Positions 28,801 through 40,800 of a stretch of 64,000 nucleotides of DNA are shown here, piece by piece. The stretch is from Nocardia arthritidis NBRC 100137 (GTDB lineage: Bacteria > Actinomycetota > Actinomycetes > Mycobacteriales > Mycobacteriaceae): positions 1-64,000 of the forward strand of contig NZ_BDBB01000023.1 of NCBI RefSeq assembly GCF_001612765.1, given 5' to 3'. A program made the translations under genes and the position numbers. Each line of letters opens with the position of its first letter. Position 1 is the first letter of the stretch. Under the pieces are notes generated by a model, which was not told the origin of the DNA, made no database searches, and worked only from the letters and a program-made list of their open reading frames with translations.

Positions 28801-31800
28801 CGAAACCTCCGCTGTGCCCGCCAGTCTCCCGGCGACCGCGACACGCAGCGCCCGCAGCTGCTCGGTGTCGAGGGATTCCGCGTTGTCGGGCTGCCGGTCT
28901 GCCGGGGGGTTTTCGTCGGGGGCGAGGTCGATAGCGACCGGGTCGGGTCCGCGGGGTTCGTCAGGATCAGCGTCAGCGGGGGTTCGGGATCGCGCCGCGA
29001 TGGATTTCTCCGTCGCGGCGATTTCGCGAGCGAATCGTTCGTCCCATCCGTAGTCGGGCTGGGGCGTGAGCTCGGCGGAGGCGGCGCGTGGTGTCGCGAA
29101 GGCGGTCGATCCCGCTATCAAGGCCTTGGTGACCTTGGTGAGCAAACTCTTCGATGTTCGCGCGCTCAGTTGGGAGAACCAGTATGCGACGATGTTCTCG
29201 GTACCCAGACCATCGCTTCCGCGCGGTTCGGCGATCACCCAGCGCCCGGTGGCATCCTTCGCCATCGGAACGGCGATGCGCATGCCACCGACGATGATCT
29301 CGGGCATCGAGGATGCGGCTATGCGACCGGGCTGCGGGGAATAATGGGTGGAGGCAACCGTCCACTCCCGGGTCGCCAGACTACGAGCGACCTCCCGTGC
29401 CGTCAGTGGTCCCTGTTCTTCGGCCAGTGACGCGAGTGCCTGTCCAAGAGACTGGTCGTAGAAGGACCTTTCGCGTTCGGCCAGGCGTTGTCCGATCTTG
29501 ACAACATCGTCCGGCTTCAGTTCACCGACCTGAGCGCTTTCGTAGCGGATCTCGTCCGGCTGGTAGAACGCTTCCGGTCCGAGGTCCGTGAGCCACTCTG
29601 GGAAGGTGACACCTCCCAGCAGTTCCAGGAAGGAAGCGCGCATATACGCCTCGAGCAGTGCGGCCGCGGGTTCGTCATAGTGCACCTCGTCCAGCTGAGG
29701 ATCGTGCGAGTCGCCCGGGCGTTCGTACAGCACGATGGATTCCACCGTGCCGTCCGGCCTGGCTCTCAGCTCGACGAACTCGGGACTGAACCGCCGCCGG
29801 GGTGGGTAGACATCCTGGAACTGCGGGTGGTTCTGAACGAATTCGCGCAGCACCTGGGCATGGCGGCCTCGTGATGCCGCCACAATCAAGGTGTCGTAGG
29901 TGCCTCGTACGCGCTCCAACGCGACATGCGGACTCGCCTGGTATCTCTCGATGCCGAATCCGGCGTCGTCAGCCGACCTGTCCTCGAAATACGCCAGCGC
30001 CATCGGTGTGTGCAACTCTTCGGACATGGTCTGCATCTTTTGCAGCGCAGTCCGATAGCGTTCGAGAGGCTCGGTCAACCGGCGAACCTCTTCCTCGCCG
30101 CGCCGGACCCGATCCAGCGCCGATGGGTCGGCCGGTTCCGATCGCGCCTGCCGCATCGCCGCCCGCAGCACAGTGAGTTCCGCTTCGCACCGCGCGACAC
30201 TCCACGCCTGTGGCGCCGGTCGTTCCAGGATCGGCAAACCCACCCGGTGCAGCAACTTGTTTTCGGTCCGAATGCGTTCGGCTGCCACCTCTTGCGTGGC
30301 TTGCGCGAGCTCGGAGGCCAACCTGACGACCTCGTCCCGCAAAGCGCCCAACTCTGCTATTCGCGTGCGAAGATCGTCCGACGATCGCCCGGCGACCGCG
30401 GCGGTCTCCGCGGGTATGGCGGGGTTGGGCGCGTCCGGTTCGTCGGGGCCGAGGTCGATAGCGACGGGGTCGGGTCCGCGGGAGGTGGTCGGCCGGGCGC
30501 CTTTCGGCTGATCCGTCTGGCGAGCGGCAGCAGCTTTGTGTTCCCGGTGTTGCCCGCGCACTCCTTCGGCGTCGTCGAGGAGGCCGGACTTCTCGCGATA
30601 CTCCTCGACCAGCGGCAGTGCCCGGGCCTGACGCGGGTTGAGCTTGCCTTCTCGCTCGCGTTGCAGCAGTGCCCCCAGCAACCTGTCCACCGCTGCCGCG
30701 CTGGACAGATCTGCGCGCCCGTTGCTGAGCTCGAGGAGTTGCCGCCGCAGTGCGTCGACTTCCTGCCGCAACGTCTTCAGTTTTCCCGGATCCGCGACCA
30801 GTTCCCGGGTGGTGGGCAGCGGGGCGGGGTCGTGTTCGTTCGGGTCGGTCGGTGCCCGGTGGGGAGCAGCCGTCGATTCGGGCGTTCCCGGTTCGTCGGG
30901 GTCGAGGGCGAGTGCGACGGGGTCGATTCGGTTGCCGGATGCGGGTGTGTTCGGTGGTTGATCGGTGGTGGTGCCGGGTGCCGTTGGTGGAGGCATCGGC
31001 ACTTCGAACCAGATGGTTTTGCCGCCCGCGCGTTCCAGGATCACGCCCCAGGCCGAGGCCATTGCTTCGAGCATGCCGAGGAAGAAACCGTGGGTGTCGG
31101 CGACGATCCCGGTTTCGGCCCATTCGGCGGCTTGGTCATCGGTGAAAGCGGCGGCGCTGACGGTGCCCTGGATGGTTGCCTCTTGTCGTGCGGGCAGGCC
31201 ACGGCTGGTATCGGTGATCGCGACGCGAATCGTGTCTCCGTCGAGCCGGATTCGTACCCGGGCGTCGCCTTGGGCGGCGTAGCGGTAGACGTTTTGGACG
31301 AGGTCGGATACGAGGACGGTCAGGTCGTAGGGATCAGGGTGGCCGGCCTGTCGCAGGCGCTGTCGTACTGCTCGCCGCGCGAGGCCCGGGCCCTGTTCCA
31401 AGGAGTCCTGCGGTATGAGCAGGTCGAGGATGAGTTCGTGGGGTGGTTGCGAGGGGTCGCTGGTGTCGGCGGTTTCGAAGAGTGTGAACCAGACCTGTCT
31501 TCCGCTGTTGCGGGGGAGCACCCATCCCCAGGTCTCGGTGTGTGTGTCGAGGAGGTCGACGGCGCGCCACCCGGGGCGGTCGCCGCTCTCGCGCGCAGGC
31601 AGAGTCCGGCTGTCGTCGCCGACGTGGATCTCGATCCAGCGTTGACCTGGTTGTCCATGGATGGCAGCGGAGATTTCGGGTGTCCCGCCGCCGTCGGCGC
31701 GGGCTTGCAACGCGAGTTCCCAGGCGATGGCGGCGGCCCGGTCGGTGTGTTCGGCGATGGGCCAGTCGGCCAGCGCCCGGTGCAGCGGTTCGACGGCCGC

Positions 31801-34800
31801 GGCGATGTCCTCGAGATTCAGGCGTCGGGTGGCGGTATCGACCAGGTGACGGAGTTCGGCGGGAGTGTCTGGTCGGCGCGTGAGTGCGCGGAGGTGGTGT
31901 AGCGGGTCGCTGCTGATGCGGTCGGTCCATCCTGTACCTGGATGGGGCAGGCCGAGGATGTGAGCGAGTTCGTGGTCGAGTTCTTCCGCCCGGCGGTGCC
32001 ATTCGGCGCGCTGCTCGGGGGTGGTGGTGTCGCGGGCGAGCTCCTGAGCCTTGGCTTCATGGGCGAGGCGGTCGACCACCCAGCCGGGAAGACGGGTGAG
32101 GTCGGCTCGGGTGGCGGCGTCGCGGCGCTCGGCATCGGTCATGGAGCGCAGCTCGACATCAATCTGGTCGAGTACCTGCTTGACCGCGCCGGGCAGGCTG
32201 TTCTGCAGGGCCGCAGCGACGCCTGCGGGGGTATGCGCTGCGGCCGTCGCGCTTTCGTCGATATCGGGCGCGGGTGTTGCGCTGGTCGGTTCTTCGTCGC
32301 GGTTGGTCGGAGATGCCGACGGGTCGGCCGGTCGCGCAGCGCTTCTGGTCAGGTTATCTGCGCTACCGCCGTGCCTGCCTGTCCGGGATTCCGCCGATTC
32401 CGAGTCGAGTGCCTCGGAATCGCCGAGGTCGATCGCGACGGGATCGATGCGGGGGCCGGATGTCGCCTCACGATCGCCGGCCGCTTGTGATCGCTCTGCC
32501 TGTTGTGCCGCCTGCACGGTGGGGCGCAGGCCGTCGGTATGCAGTTTGATCTCCGCGCGCGCGATGTACCCGTTCACCGTGTTGCGGGACAACCCCAGCC
32601 TGGCCGCGATCTGTCCGGAAGTCAGGCCCTGGGCGAGTAGCGCGAGTACTTCCCTTTCCCTGCCGGTGAGTGCGGAGGGTTGCCGCCCCGCGAGGGCGGA
32701 ACGGAACGCCTCGACAGTGTCCGCGGGGACCGTGCCCGTGATGGGGGTATACGGCAGGTCCGCCACCACCAGTCGTAGAGTCTGGACCTGCTGAGGTGAC
32801 AGACGGGTCTGCTTCGGGGACGACGGCACGGCGCCGTCGGGTAAACCGCTCGATTGTGCGTTCGTGGGCATACGGACGGGCCCCTCGAATCCCACCCGCT
32901 CGGCCAGTCGGACGAGTAACCGGTTCGACTGGTCCGGCGTCATCCCGAGCACCGCGGCGAGGGAATCTTCGGCGATGCCGTCGGCGATCAGGCGCAGAAC
33001 GTAGAATTCGCCCTCCGACAGTGTGATCGCGTCGACCGTCCCCATCGGCCCGTCCGGGTGATACCAGAATCCGATCTTGTCGGCCGCACTGCGCACCAGT
33101 CGCATGTCATCGTGCGTGCCCGAGCCTTTCACCACATCACGGACCGTGGCCTTGGCCGTACCCGCTGCTTCGACCAACGTCTCGCGAGATGGCTGCGGCT
33201 TGATCCGCGCGGGAACGAACTCGTCACCGACCCAACGCGCCGGACGAACGCGACGCGTCACGAAGTCCGGATCGGTGAGGGCCGCGATGTCCGCGCGGTC
33301 CGGCGGTACACCCAACCGGTAGGCCGCAGCCAGGACGCGTTGCGTAGTCTCGCCGTGCCATAGCTTCTTCGCGCCGAACCGTCCGTTGAACACACTGCTG
33401 ACGTACGACTCGCCCACACCCGCCAGCCGGGCGATATCGGCTCGTGTCGGCTTCTGCTCGGTTCGGCTCGGGCGCAGGGTGAGGTAGAGCTCCGCCAGGC
33501 GGCGCGCCTGTGGCGCAACGGTCTCGTCGGCGGCCAGCACTTCGGCGTGCGTGCGGTTCAGTTCGTCGTCGGCGACGCCCACCTGCTGCGCCAGCTGGTT
33601 GCGCAGCGTGTGGATCTGGACCGTGTCCAGCGGGACTGCCGCCGGCCATTCGAGAGTGGCGCCCAGGAAGGTCTCACTCGCGCCGACAAGGTCTTCCAGC
33701 TCCGGCGAGTCCGTCAGGCCTGTGATCCAGTACAGCTCGGCCAGCACCTCGCCCGTGGTCATCGGCTGGGGTGGGCTCAGGTCTTGCGACCCCAGCAGTG
33801 CCCGCAATTCTTGGTCGAGGGCCCGGCGCCGGTTGTCGAAACCGTTCTGGTCCAACGGATCAGCCTGAGGGTCGGCCGCATCCCGGAGACCGGATTCTTC
33901 GCCGTCGTGCCGCTCCAGCTCGGCACGCGCGCCCTCATGAGTGGCCGCTTCCTGATCCGCGTGCAGTTCGAGCTGGGAGCGGATCCATCGACTCAGCGCC
34001 TGACCGTCGATGCCGGTCACGGCGGCGGGCATGGCCTGTGTCTGTTCCGCGACGAGGGCGAGGGCCAAACGTACAGCTCCCCGCGTCACCGCACCGGGTG
34101 GCAGCCCGAGGTATTCGGCCAGCGCGGTCTGGGCCGGGTCCGAGGCCGCTTCGGCGGGCTGGGCCGATCGTGCCTCGCCGGATCCGTCGATGTCGGCGGG
34201 GATGGGCGAGGTCTCATGGGAGTCGGGTGTCGACTCGTCTCGGTCGTTGTCGGTATCCGTCGCCGTCGCCCGCCGCAGCGCGTTCGTGACGCGCGCCTGC
34301 AACTCCGGGTCCGGGGCGTCCGCGAACTCGTCGACGGCGATACCGCTGTGCAGTGCCCAGGCGATCAGCCCGGCGGTGTCGTTGATACCGAGTTTTGCCC
34401 GTAGGCCGCGCCGGATGTGCTTCACCAACGGCACCGAAATGTCCAACTGTGCCGCGATGTCCGGGTTCGAGAACCCCCGGGCCACCAAGCGCAGGATCTC
34501 GGTTTCCCGCGGTGTCAGACTGACGTCGACCGGCGGTTCGGGGATTGGTTCCGGGTGGTCGGCCGACCATGCCCGCTGCGCCGCGGTGAGTAGCACGGCA
34601 CGATCGGGGGTTCCGAGCTTCACCGCGATGCTGTCGAGCTCGTTGATCACGGTGGCGTGGGATCCGCCCAAAGTCCGGGCAATCGCCTTGAGCGACAAGC
34701 CTTGTGCGGCCAGCCGCAACACCTCGGGTTCACGGCCGGTCAGTTCGGCCCGTTGGGTGGCGATCCGAGACCGGAAGGCCCGCACCGTGGCCCAGGACAT

Positions 34801-37800
34801 CGTTGTGGGATCACCGCCCACGCCCGGCAGCGACCCGGCGAGTGTCTCGAGCCGCTCGAGCTGCGATGTCGCTTCCTGCCGCTGCGCCGACACCCGAATC
34901 GTGCCGCGCGTGCCGATTTTGTTGCCCAGCTGTGCCAGTACGGGATCCAATCCACTGTTCGGCAAGCCGAGCGCTGTGGCGAGGGTCTCGTGTGGCACCC
35001 CCTTCGTGACCAGGTGCAGGAGCAGCGCCTCGGATTCGGTCAGCTCGACAGTCCGTGCCGTCGCGGCCGACGACTCCGGGCTGCGCGCCTGGGCCGCCAG
35101 TTCCTCGTGATCCGAGGTGCCCAGCTTGGCCTGTAGCTGGATCCGATAGCCCCGCGCCGTCGATGCCGTAACTCCCAGCCGGTCACCTATCGCCTTATCC
35201 GTGAGACCGGCCGCGACCAGGTCGAGAACCTCGCGTTCGCGGGGAGACAGATCGACGTGCTTTCGCGTTGCCGCGGAATGGGGATCACCGGGCTGGAACG
35301 CCCCCTGCCGCTGTGCCGCCAGCAGACCGGGCAGCCTGCCCTCGACACCCAAACGGCCGGGCAACGCGGCCATGAACGTCCGCACTCGATACCGCGTCGT
35401 CCCCAGCTCGGCAGCGATGTCACGGTTGTCCAGGCCGTTCGCCGCCAGCTGGAGGATGGCGACCTCGTCCGGAGAGAATTCGACGTCGATGTGCGGGCCG
35501 GATGGTTCGTCCAGCCATCCCTCCCGATCTGCCGCGAGGACCGCCGGAATCACACTCGGGCAGCGGAGTTTGGCACACGCATGCCGGGCGTAACTCTGGA
35601 CGGTTTTGTGCGAGATCCCCATCAGAGTGCCGATTTCGGGGTACGACAGGCCGCGCGCACTCAGGCGCAACACCTCGAGCTCCCGGTGGGTCAGCCCGCC
35701 TCTGCCGGGTATCGGAGCGTCGGATTCGGTCCGATCTGATTCCGGAACCACCCGTGCGGGAGATTCCCCGGATGCCCGGACGCGAGCGACTGCCGAGGCG
35801 AATCGGCGAATCGGCACCCACAGCAGGGGGTCCATGTCCTCGCCGGGAGCCGGTAGCACCGCTTCGGCCGTCCGGTCCGACTGGCCCGGCCAGAACTGGC
35901 GGAGTACCCGCCGCTGATTCGGGTCGAGCCCGGCCTCGCGCAGAGCGCGCCGCAGATCCTCGGGGTCGGCATCGGCCAGGGCGCGGGCTACCGCATCGCT
36001 GCGTTCGATCGACGGGCCGGCGGCGTAGATCGCCGAGATCTGCCGCCGGAAGCTGTCGAAAGCAGCACGCCTCGACGCCTGGACCGAGCGAGGCGAGTCC
36101 GGGGCGGGTTGCGTCGGTTCCGGCTGCGCATCGTCGGGATCACCGAGGTGGATCGGCGCCGGGGCAGCCGCCCGCGCGCGGGACTCATCGAGCTGCTGCC
36201 AGAACTCCGGTGGGAACGTCGACCTGCCGTCAGGTCGTCCGGGTGCCAAGTGTGATGAATTGCTTTGTGGCGCTTGTCGTTCGGTCGACTGTGCGATGTG
36301 ATCCGAGGTCGATGCGACCGTGGCGCGGTGCTCGGCCTGGAGCCGGGCCAACTCTTCGAGTACGAAACCGGTGTCGGGGTTCAAGTATGCGACTTGCTGT
36401 TCCGCGTAATTGGCGCGGGCGGTAGGGGACATAGCGCGCCATCTCGCGGCCAGGGATGCGGACGGGCCGTGGGAGGCGATGCTCGTGCCGAACTCGGACG
36501 CAGCCGGGACCGGACCGCGATAGTCCGCCTGCACCAGGGCATTGCGCTGTTCGGCTTCCCGCAACACCTGAAAATACGGAATGTCTCGAAGCAGGGCTTG
36601 CAGGACGTAAGCGGGATGTGTGCGATCGGCCGGTGCGGTCCTGCCGAACGCATTGTTCGCCTCGGCCAGTGCTTCTGCCGGATTGAACACCGCGAGGTCA
36701 CCCATTTTGGGCTCGTAAGTGCCCATTTCCGTTCCCCGCGACTCTTCGCCCGCAAGTCTTCGGTGGTATTCCTCTGCCTCCTTCAGCTTCTTCTTGCTGC
36801 TGCTGTACGAATCGAGCTGCCCCAGCCAATCGTCGAAATCGAGGTCCGGTGGCAGCATGCCGGCCTTTTTGAACTCGGCGAAATGCGTGTACAGGAATCC
36901 GAATGCTCGTGCCTCTTTGGAGTCTTCGTAGTCCTTCCCCTGGACGGCTCCGTCTCGTAGATGGGCGATCGGCTTTTCGTCGTAGAGCCCCTTCCGCGCG
37001 GCTCGATCCTGCAGATGACCCATCTCGTGACTGACGGCGTCGTATGCGGGATCGCCGGTCGGGGACATCAGGTGGCCTGCCTGCACCGCCTTCCGCATGG
37101 TGTTCCGGAATCTCTCCCGGTCACCGAAGAGGTTCTCGTTCAGGACCATGAAGGTCGGGGCGTCCTTTTCGATGCCTTCGGGGGTCCAGATACAGGCACC
37201 GGTATTGCCGACCATGGGGGCGACCAGTACCACGTCGAGCTTGATCTTCTGCCCTGCCGCGAAACCGTCGACTATCGCATTCCGGATCGACAGAGCCGTG
37301 TCGACGGAGATCCCCGGCTTGTCCAGTCCGAGCACCTCGATGTCGAACGTCTCGAACAACTGCCGGGCAATGGCCTGCTTGATTCTTCGATCGGCCTCGG
37401 CCGTCCTCGCGGAGTTCGCACGGTCGCGGTTCTCGGCCGAGGGTTTCCGTTGCCGGGCCGTCGAATCGGCCGCCCGTACTGCGATCTCCTGCGCGACCCA
37501 CCCGAACAGGGCGACCTGAGCGTCGGTGAGGTCGTCGCCGCGGGATCTGGGATCGAGCGCTTCGTTGACGAGTCGGCGTACGGCGGGATTCAGATGATTA
37601 AGACTGTCGAGCCACGTGTTTCGCGCTCGGCTGAGCAGCCAGTCGCCGATGTCGACGCCCGGCGGGACTTGCCAGCCACCGGCTTCGGCGGCGCCGAGCG
37701 TGGCACGCGCGACGGCGTGCGCCAGGAGCTGGATCCGCGTGGGTGGGGTGCCGTGCTCCGCATCCTCGCCGAGTACGGCACACATGGCCTGGGCGGTGGC

Positions 37801-40800
37801 GGGGCCGAAATGGCGGTCCAAGGCGTGCGCGGCGGACCGGTCGCCCAGCTGCGCCCGCTGCAGTGTCTCGGTGCGGTCGCCGGGAGCCAGTTGGTCGAAC
37901 GGGACGGTGGTACCCGCAGCGGCCGCGAGGACGGGCTGGGCGGTCGGCACCTGCGCAACCAACTGGGCGAGGGCTGCGGTGTGCGCGTCTTCGAGCCGGC
38001 GTCCTTGCTGCAGCACCGTCCCGGTGTCGGTGACGAGTTGACGCTGCGCCGGATCGAGTTGATTCAGGCTGGTGTTCAACAGATTTCGTGCGGTCTCGCG
38101 CACGTGGTCGGCGACGTCGGTGCCGATGGGGATCCCTTGCGACTCGACCTGATCGAATGTCGCGTCGCGGACGGCCTGCGCCACCGGCAGCAACGGTGCG
38201 GCCGCCTGTCCGCCGGGTGCGTCCAGCAGCTGCAGGAGGTGGCGGAGGGTGCTGTCGCCGTGCTCGTCACGCAGGTTGGGTGCGACCGGTGGGTTGCCGG
38301 AAGCCAGGTTGGACGCTGCCCCGGCGGCGAGGCCGGCGGCAGTGGGGACGGGGGTGCCGTTGTGGGTGGCGGCAGGGGCGTGCGGTGTGTGCGGGGTCGC
38401 ATGTGGACCGGCCGCATGCGGAGCCGCGGTCCCCGCGGATCGGGGAGGGGGTTGCTGGGGTTGCTGGGTCGCGGTGCCATGGGCGTCCGTGGGTGGGGCA
38501 TTGGCTTGGTTGGCGCTCGCGTACTTGGAGGCGAGCTGATTCTGCTCGACGGCGTCCTTCATCGCCGGGACGGCATGCTTCCACAGGTCGGACTCGGCGT
38601 TTCGCAGCGCCGTTGCGGTCTTGTCGAATTCGATGCGGGTGGCCTCGGTGTTGAGGGCTTCGTGCTGTTCCTGGGCGGCCCGGTGGGCCTTGACGGCTTC
38701 GGTGTACTGGACGATCTGCTGCGTGACGCCGTGGTCGGTGACCCGGCCCAGAAAGTCCTCGGGGGAGACGTAGTGCACCGCCGACCCCGGGGTGCCACCG
38801 TGCTCCCGGTCGTCGCCGGACCCGCCACGGGCGCCACGACCATCGACCTGGTCGTTCACCCGCTCGGAGTACGACGGCCCGCCGCTGACCTTGACGTCGA
38901 CACCGCCGAGATCGATCACCTCCTGCGACGGTGTCGGGTCGGCGCCGCGGCCTCCGTCCTTGTTGGTGATATAGATGGTGCCCTTGTCCCCGAATTCCGC
39001 GATCTTCTGCCTGACCAGGGCCTCGGCGTCGGCATTGCTACCGCCGTGCTCGGCGTAGAATTCCGCATCGACCACCTCGAACTTCAGCTCGAATCCCTCG
39101 CCGTGTTCTTCCTTCGCCGCTGTGCGGAGCAGGTCGATCAGTCCGATCCGCCCGGCATCGGGATCGCCCCGGATTTCGCCGTTGTCCATGCACACGATCC
39201 ACTGCGCTCGGCCCGTTTGCTCCCCGTCGACCACATGCGCATCCCGCACGATGTCACGGGCCAGCTGCGTGAGTTTAGAATGCGTATTCTCGTAGAATTT
39301 CGGCGGTTCCACGACCCGTTGCGACGTATAGAATGTCGGAAGCTCCGGCACCGGCCCCACGCCGTACAGGTCGTAGGTGATGCCCTCGACGCCCTTCATG
39401 GTCCCCGACAAACCAGACGGATCGAACAGCAATTTGCTGCCGATCAACTGCTGATCCGACATGCGCAGCGAATGTTCCTGATTCGCCCGGACCGGCAGTC
39501 CTTCCTTGAGGTCGACGAACTGACCGACGTCCTGCCAGCGCACCTCGGTCGACTTCGTCCTGTCCCACATCGCCTTGTCGTTGGTTTCGTGAGCGAGGAT
39601 GCCGATCTTCGCGCCCTCGCCGTCGTCCGCCCTGGTGATGTAGTGCGTGCCCTTCTCCAGCCCCCAGCGGGCGTTGGCGGCATCGGCGTACAGCTTCAGC
39701 TCCGAGCCGGTGACCGGTCCACCCGCCACCTTCTCCAGCTTGGCGACCGCCGCCGGGGTCGTTTCCGCGGCCCACATTCCCCGGGTGTTCTCCGGCCTCT
39801 TGAAATCCGCTGCTGTCAAACCGTGTTCGCGCTCCGCGGTCGTCAGCCGATCCCAGATCCCCTGCAGTTCGGCGACCACCTCGGGTGTGGCCTCCTCCGC
39901 CGCCCCGGGGGAAAGTACGCATTCGGAATTGCCGTCGAAGATGGTGTCGAATTCGTCGACGGTGAGCTTGCCCGCTGGGAACGGGTCGTACCGGAGGTCC
40001 AGGCCGTGGTCGGATGCCGCGGTATCCAGCCTTTCCTTGATCAGATCGATCGACGGTTTCGTGTTGAGGAAGTCCCGCAGTGCCGTCACCTCCTGATGCG
40101 ACATGCCACTGGCCGCGAGCTCGTTCATCATCGAATCCGCGACCTTCAACGCGCGGAACAGGTAGTCCTCCTTCGTGCCGACGACGATCCGGCTACGGCC
40201 GGGTACCGGATCCGGCAGCGGACCGTCCTGATCCATCCGGACCACATCGATCCCGGTATCCGACTCCGGCCGCGCCACGAACGCCTCGAACTCAGCGGCC
40301 AGCTCACCGGCGAGCAGGTCACTGCTGGTCCATGCATGTGCGGTGCCGTGATCGATGGCATCGACCAGCTTCTTCATCGTCATCACGATGGTCTTGCCCT
40401 CGCCGGTCTTCATATCGACCGGACCGTGCTTCAGCAGCAGAAACGCTGCAACCTGTGTCTCTCGCACCAGCCGATGCCGGTCGTCGCCCCGGCGAATCCA
40501 CTCGGTCATCGCCGCGATGCGCTCCTCCATGGATCCCCGCACCATCGCGTCGATCAACGACTCCGGTGCGGCGTTCGCCATCGGGCTCGTACCGTCGGCC
40601 GTGCTGCCCGGCTCTCGCAACGCCCCGTTGGCGCGACCGGCATCCAAGGCCGCGCGAACTCGCTCCTGCGCAACGATGTCGAACACAGCGTTGCGATCGG
40701 TGAGCACCCCAGCCTCGTAGTCGTTCATCAGTGAAACGCCCGCGTTGTCCACGATCTCCACCAGGTCGCGGGCTCTCGCGCGCGCGGCGGCGTCATGCCC

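Larger units (their letters stand above)
16990..36165 (-). repeat. twelve dispersed interdomain linkers, consensus DPVAIDLG followed by acidic residues
   Basis: Codon-level positions of the eight-residue cores: 36142-36165 (variant APAPIHLG), 32422-32445, 30901-30924 (DPVALALD), 30448-30471, 28921-28944 (DPVAIDLA), 26896-26919 (DPVAIDFD), 25636-25659 (DTVAIDLG), 23392-23415, 21343-21366 (DPVAINLD), 19663-19686, 18244-18267 (GPVAINLD) and 16990-17013 (DPVAIDLD). Each is preceded by a Pro/Ser/Thr-rich stretch and often by R/G residues, and most are followed by an acidic tail such as DPDEPD. They fall exactly between recognised folds, 150 to 1,240 residues apart. A cleavage or recognition site is the simplest reading, but unproven. 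Confidence 0.9.

Noticed and set aside
32503..35745. LuxR HTH units as separate regulator genes
   Set aside because: All are in one frame with the rest of the giant gene and lack starts, stops and ribosome binding sites between them.
36961..40734. Long plus-strand open frame (1,257 codons) opposite the SecA and metallopeptidase region
   Set aside because: It is antisense to the giant gene; the frame stays open because of GC-rich codon bias. The translation has no recognisable domain, while the minus strand shows clear motifs throughout.
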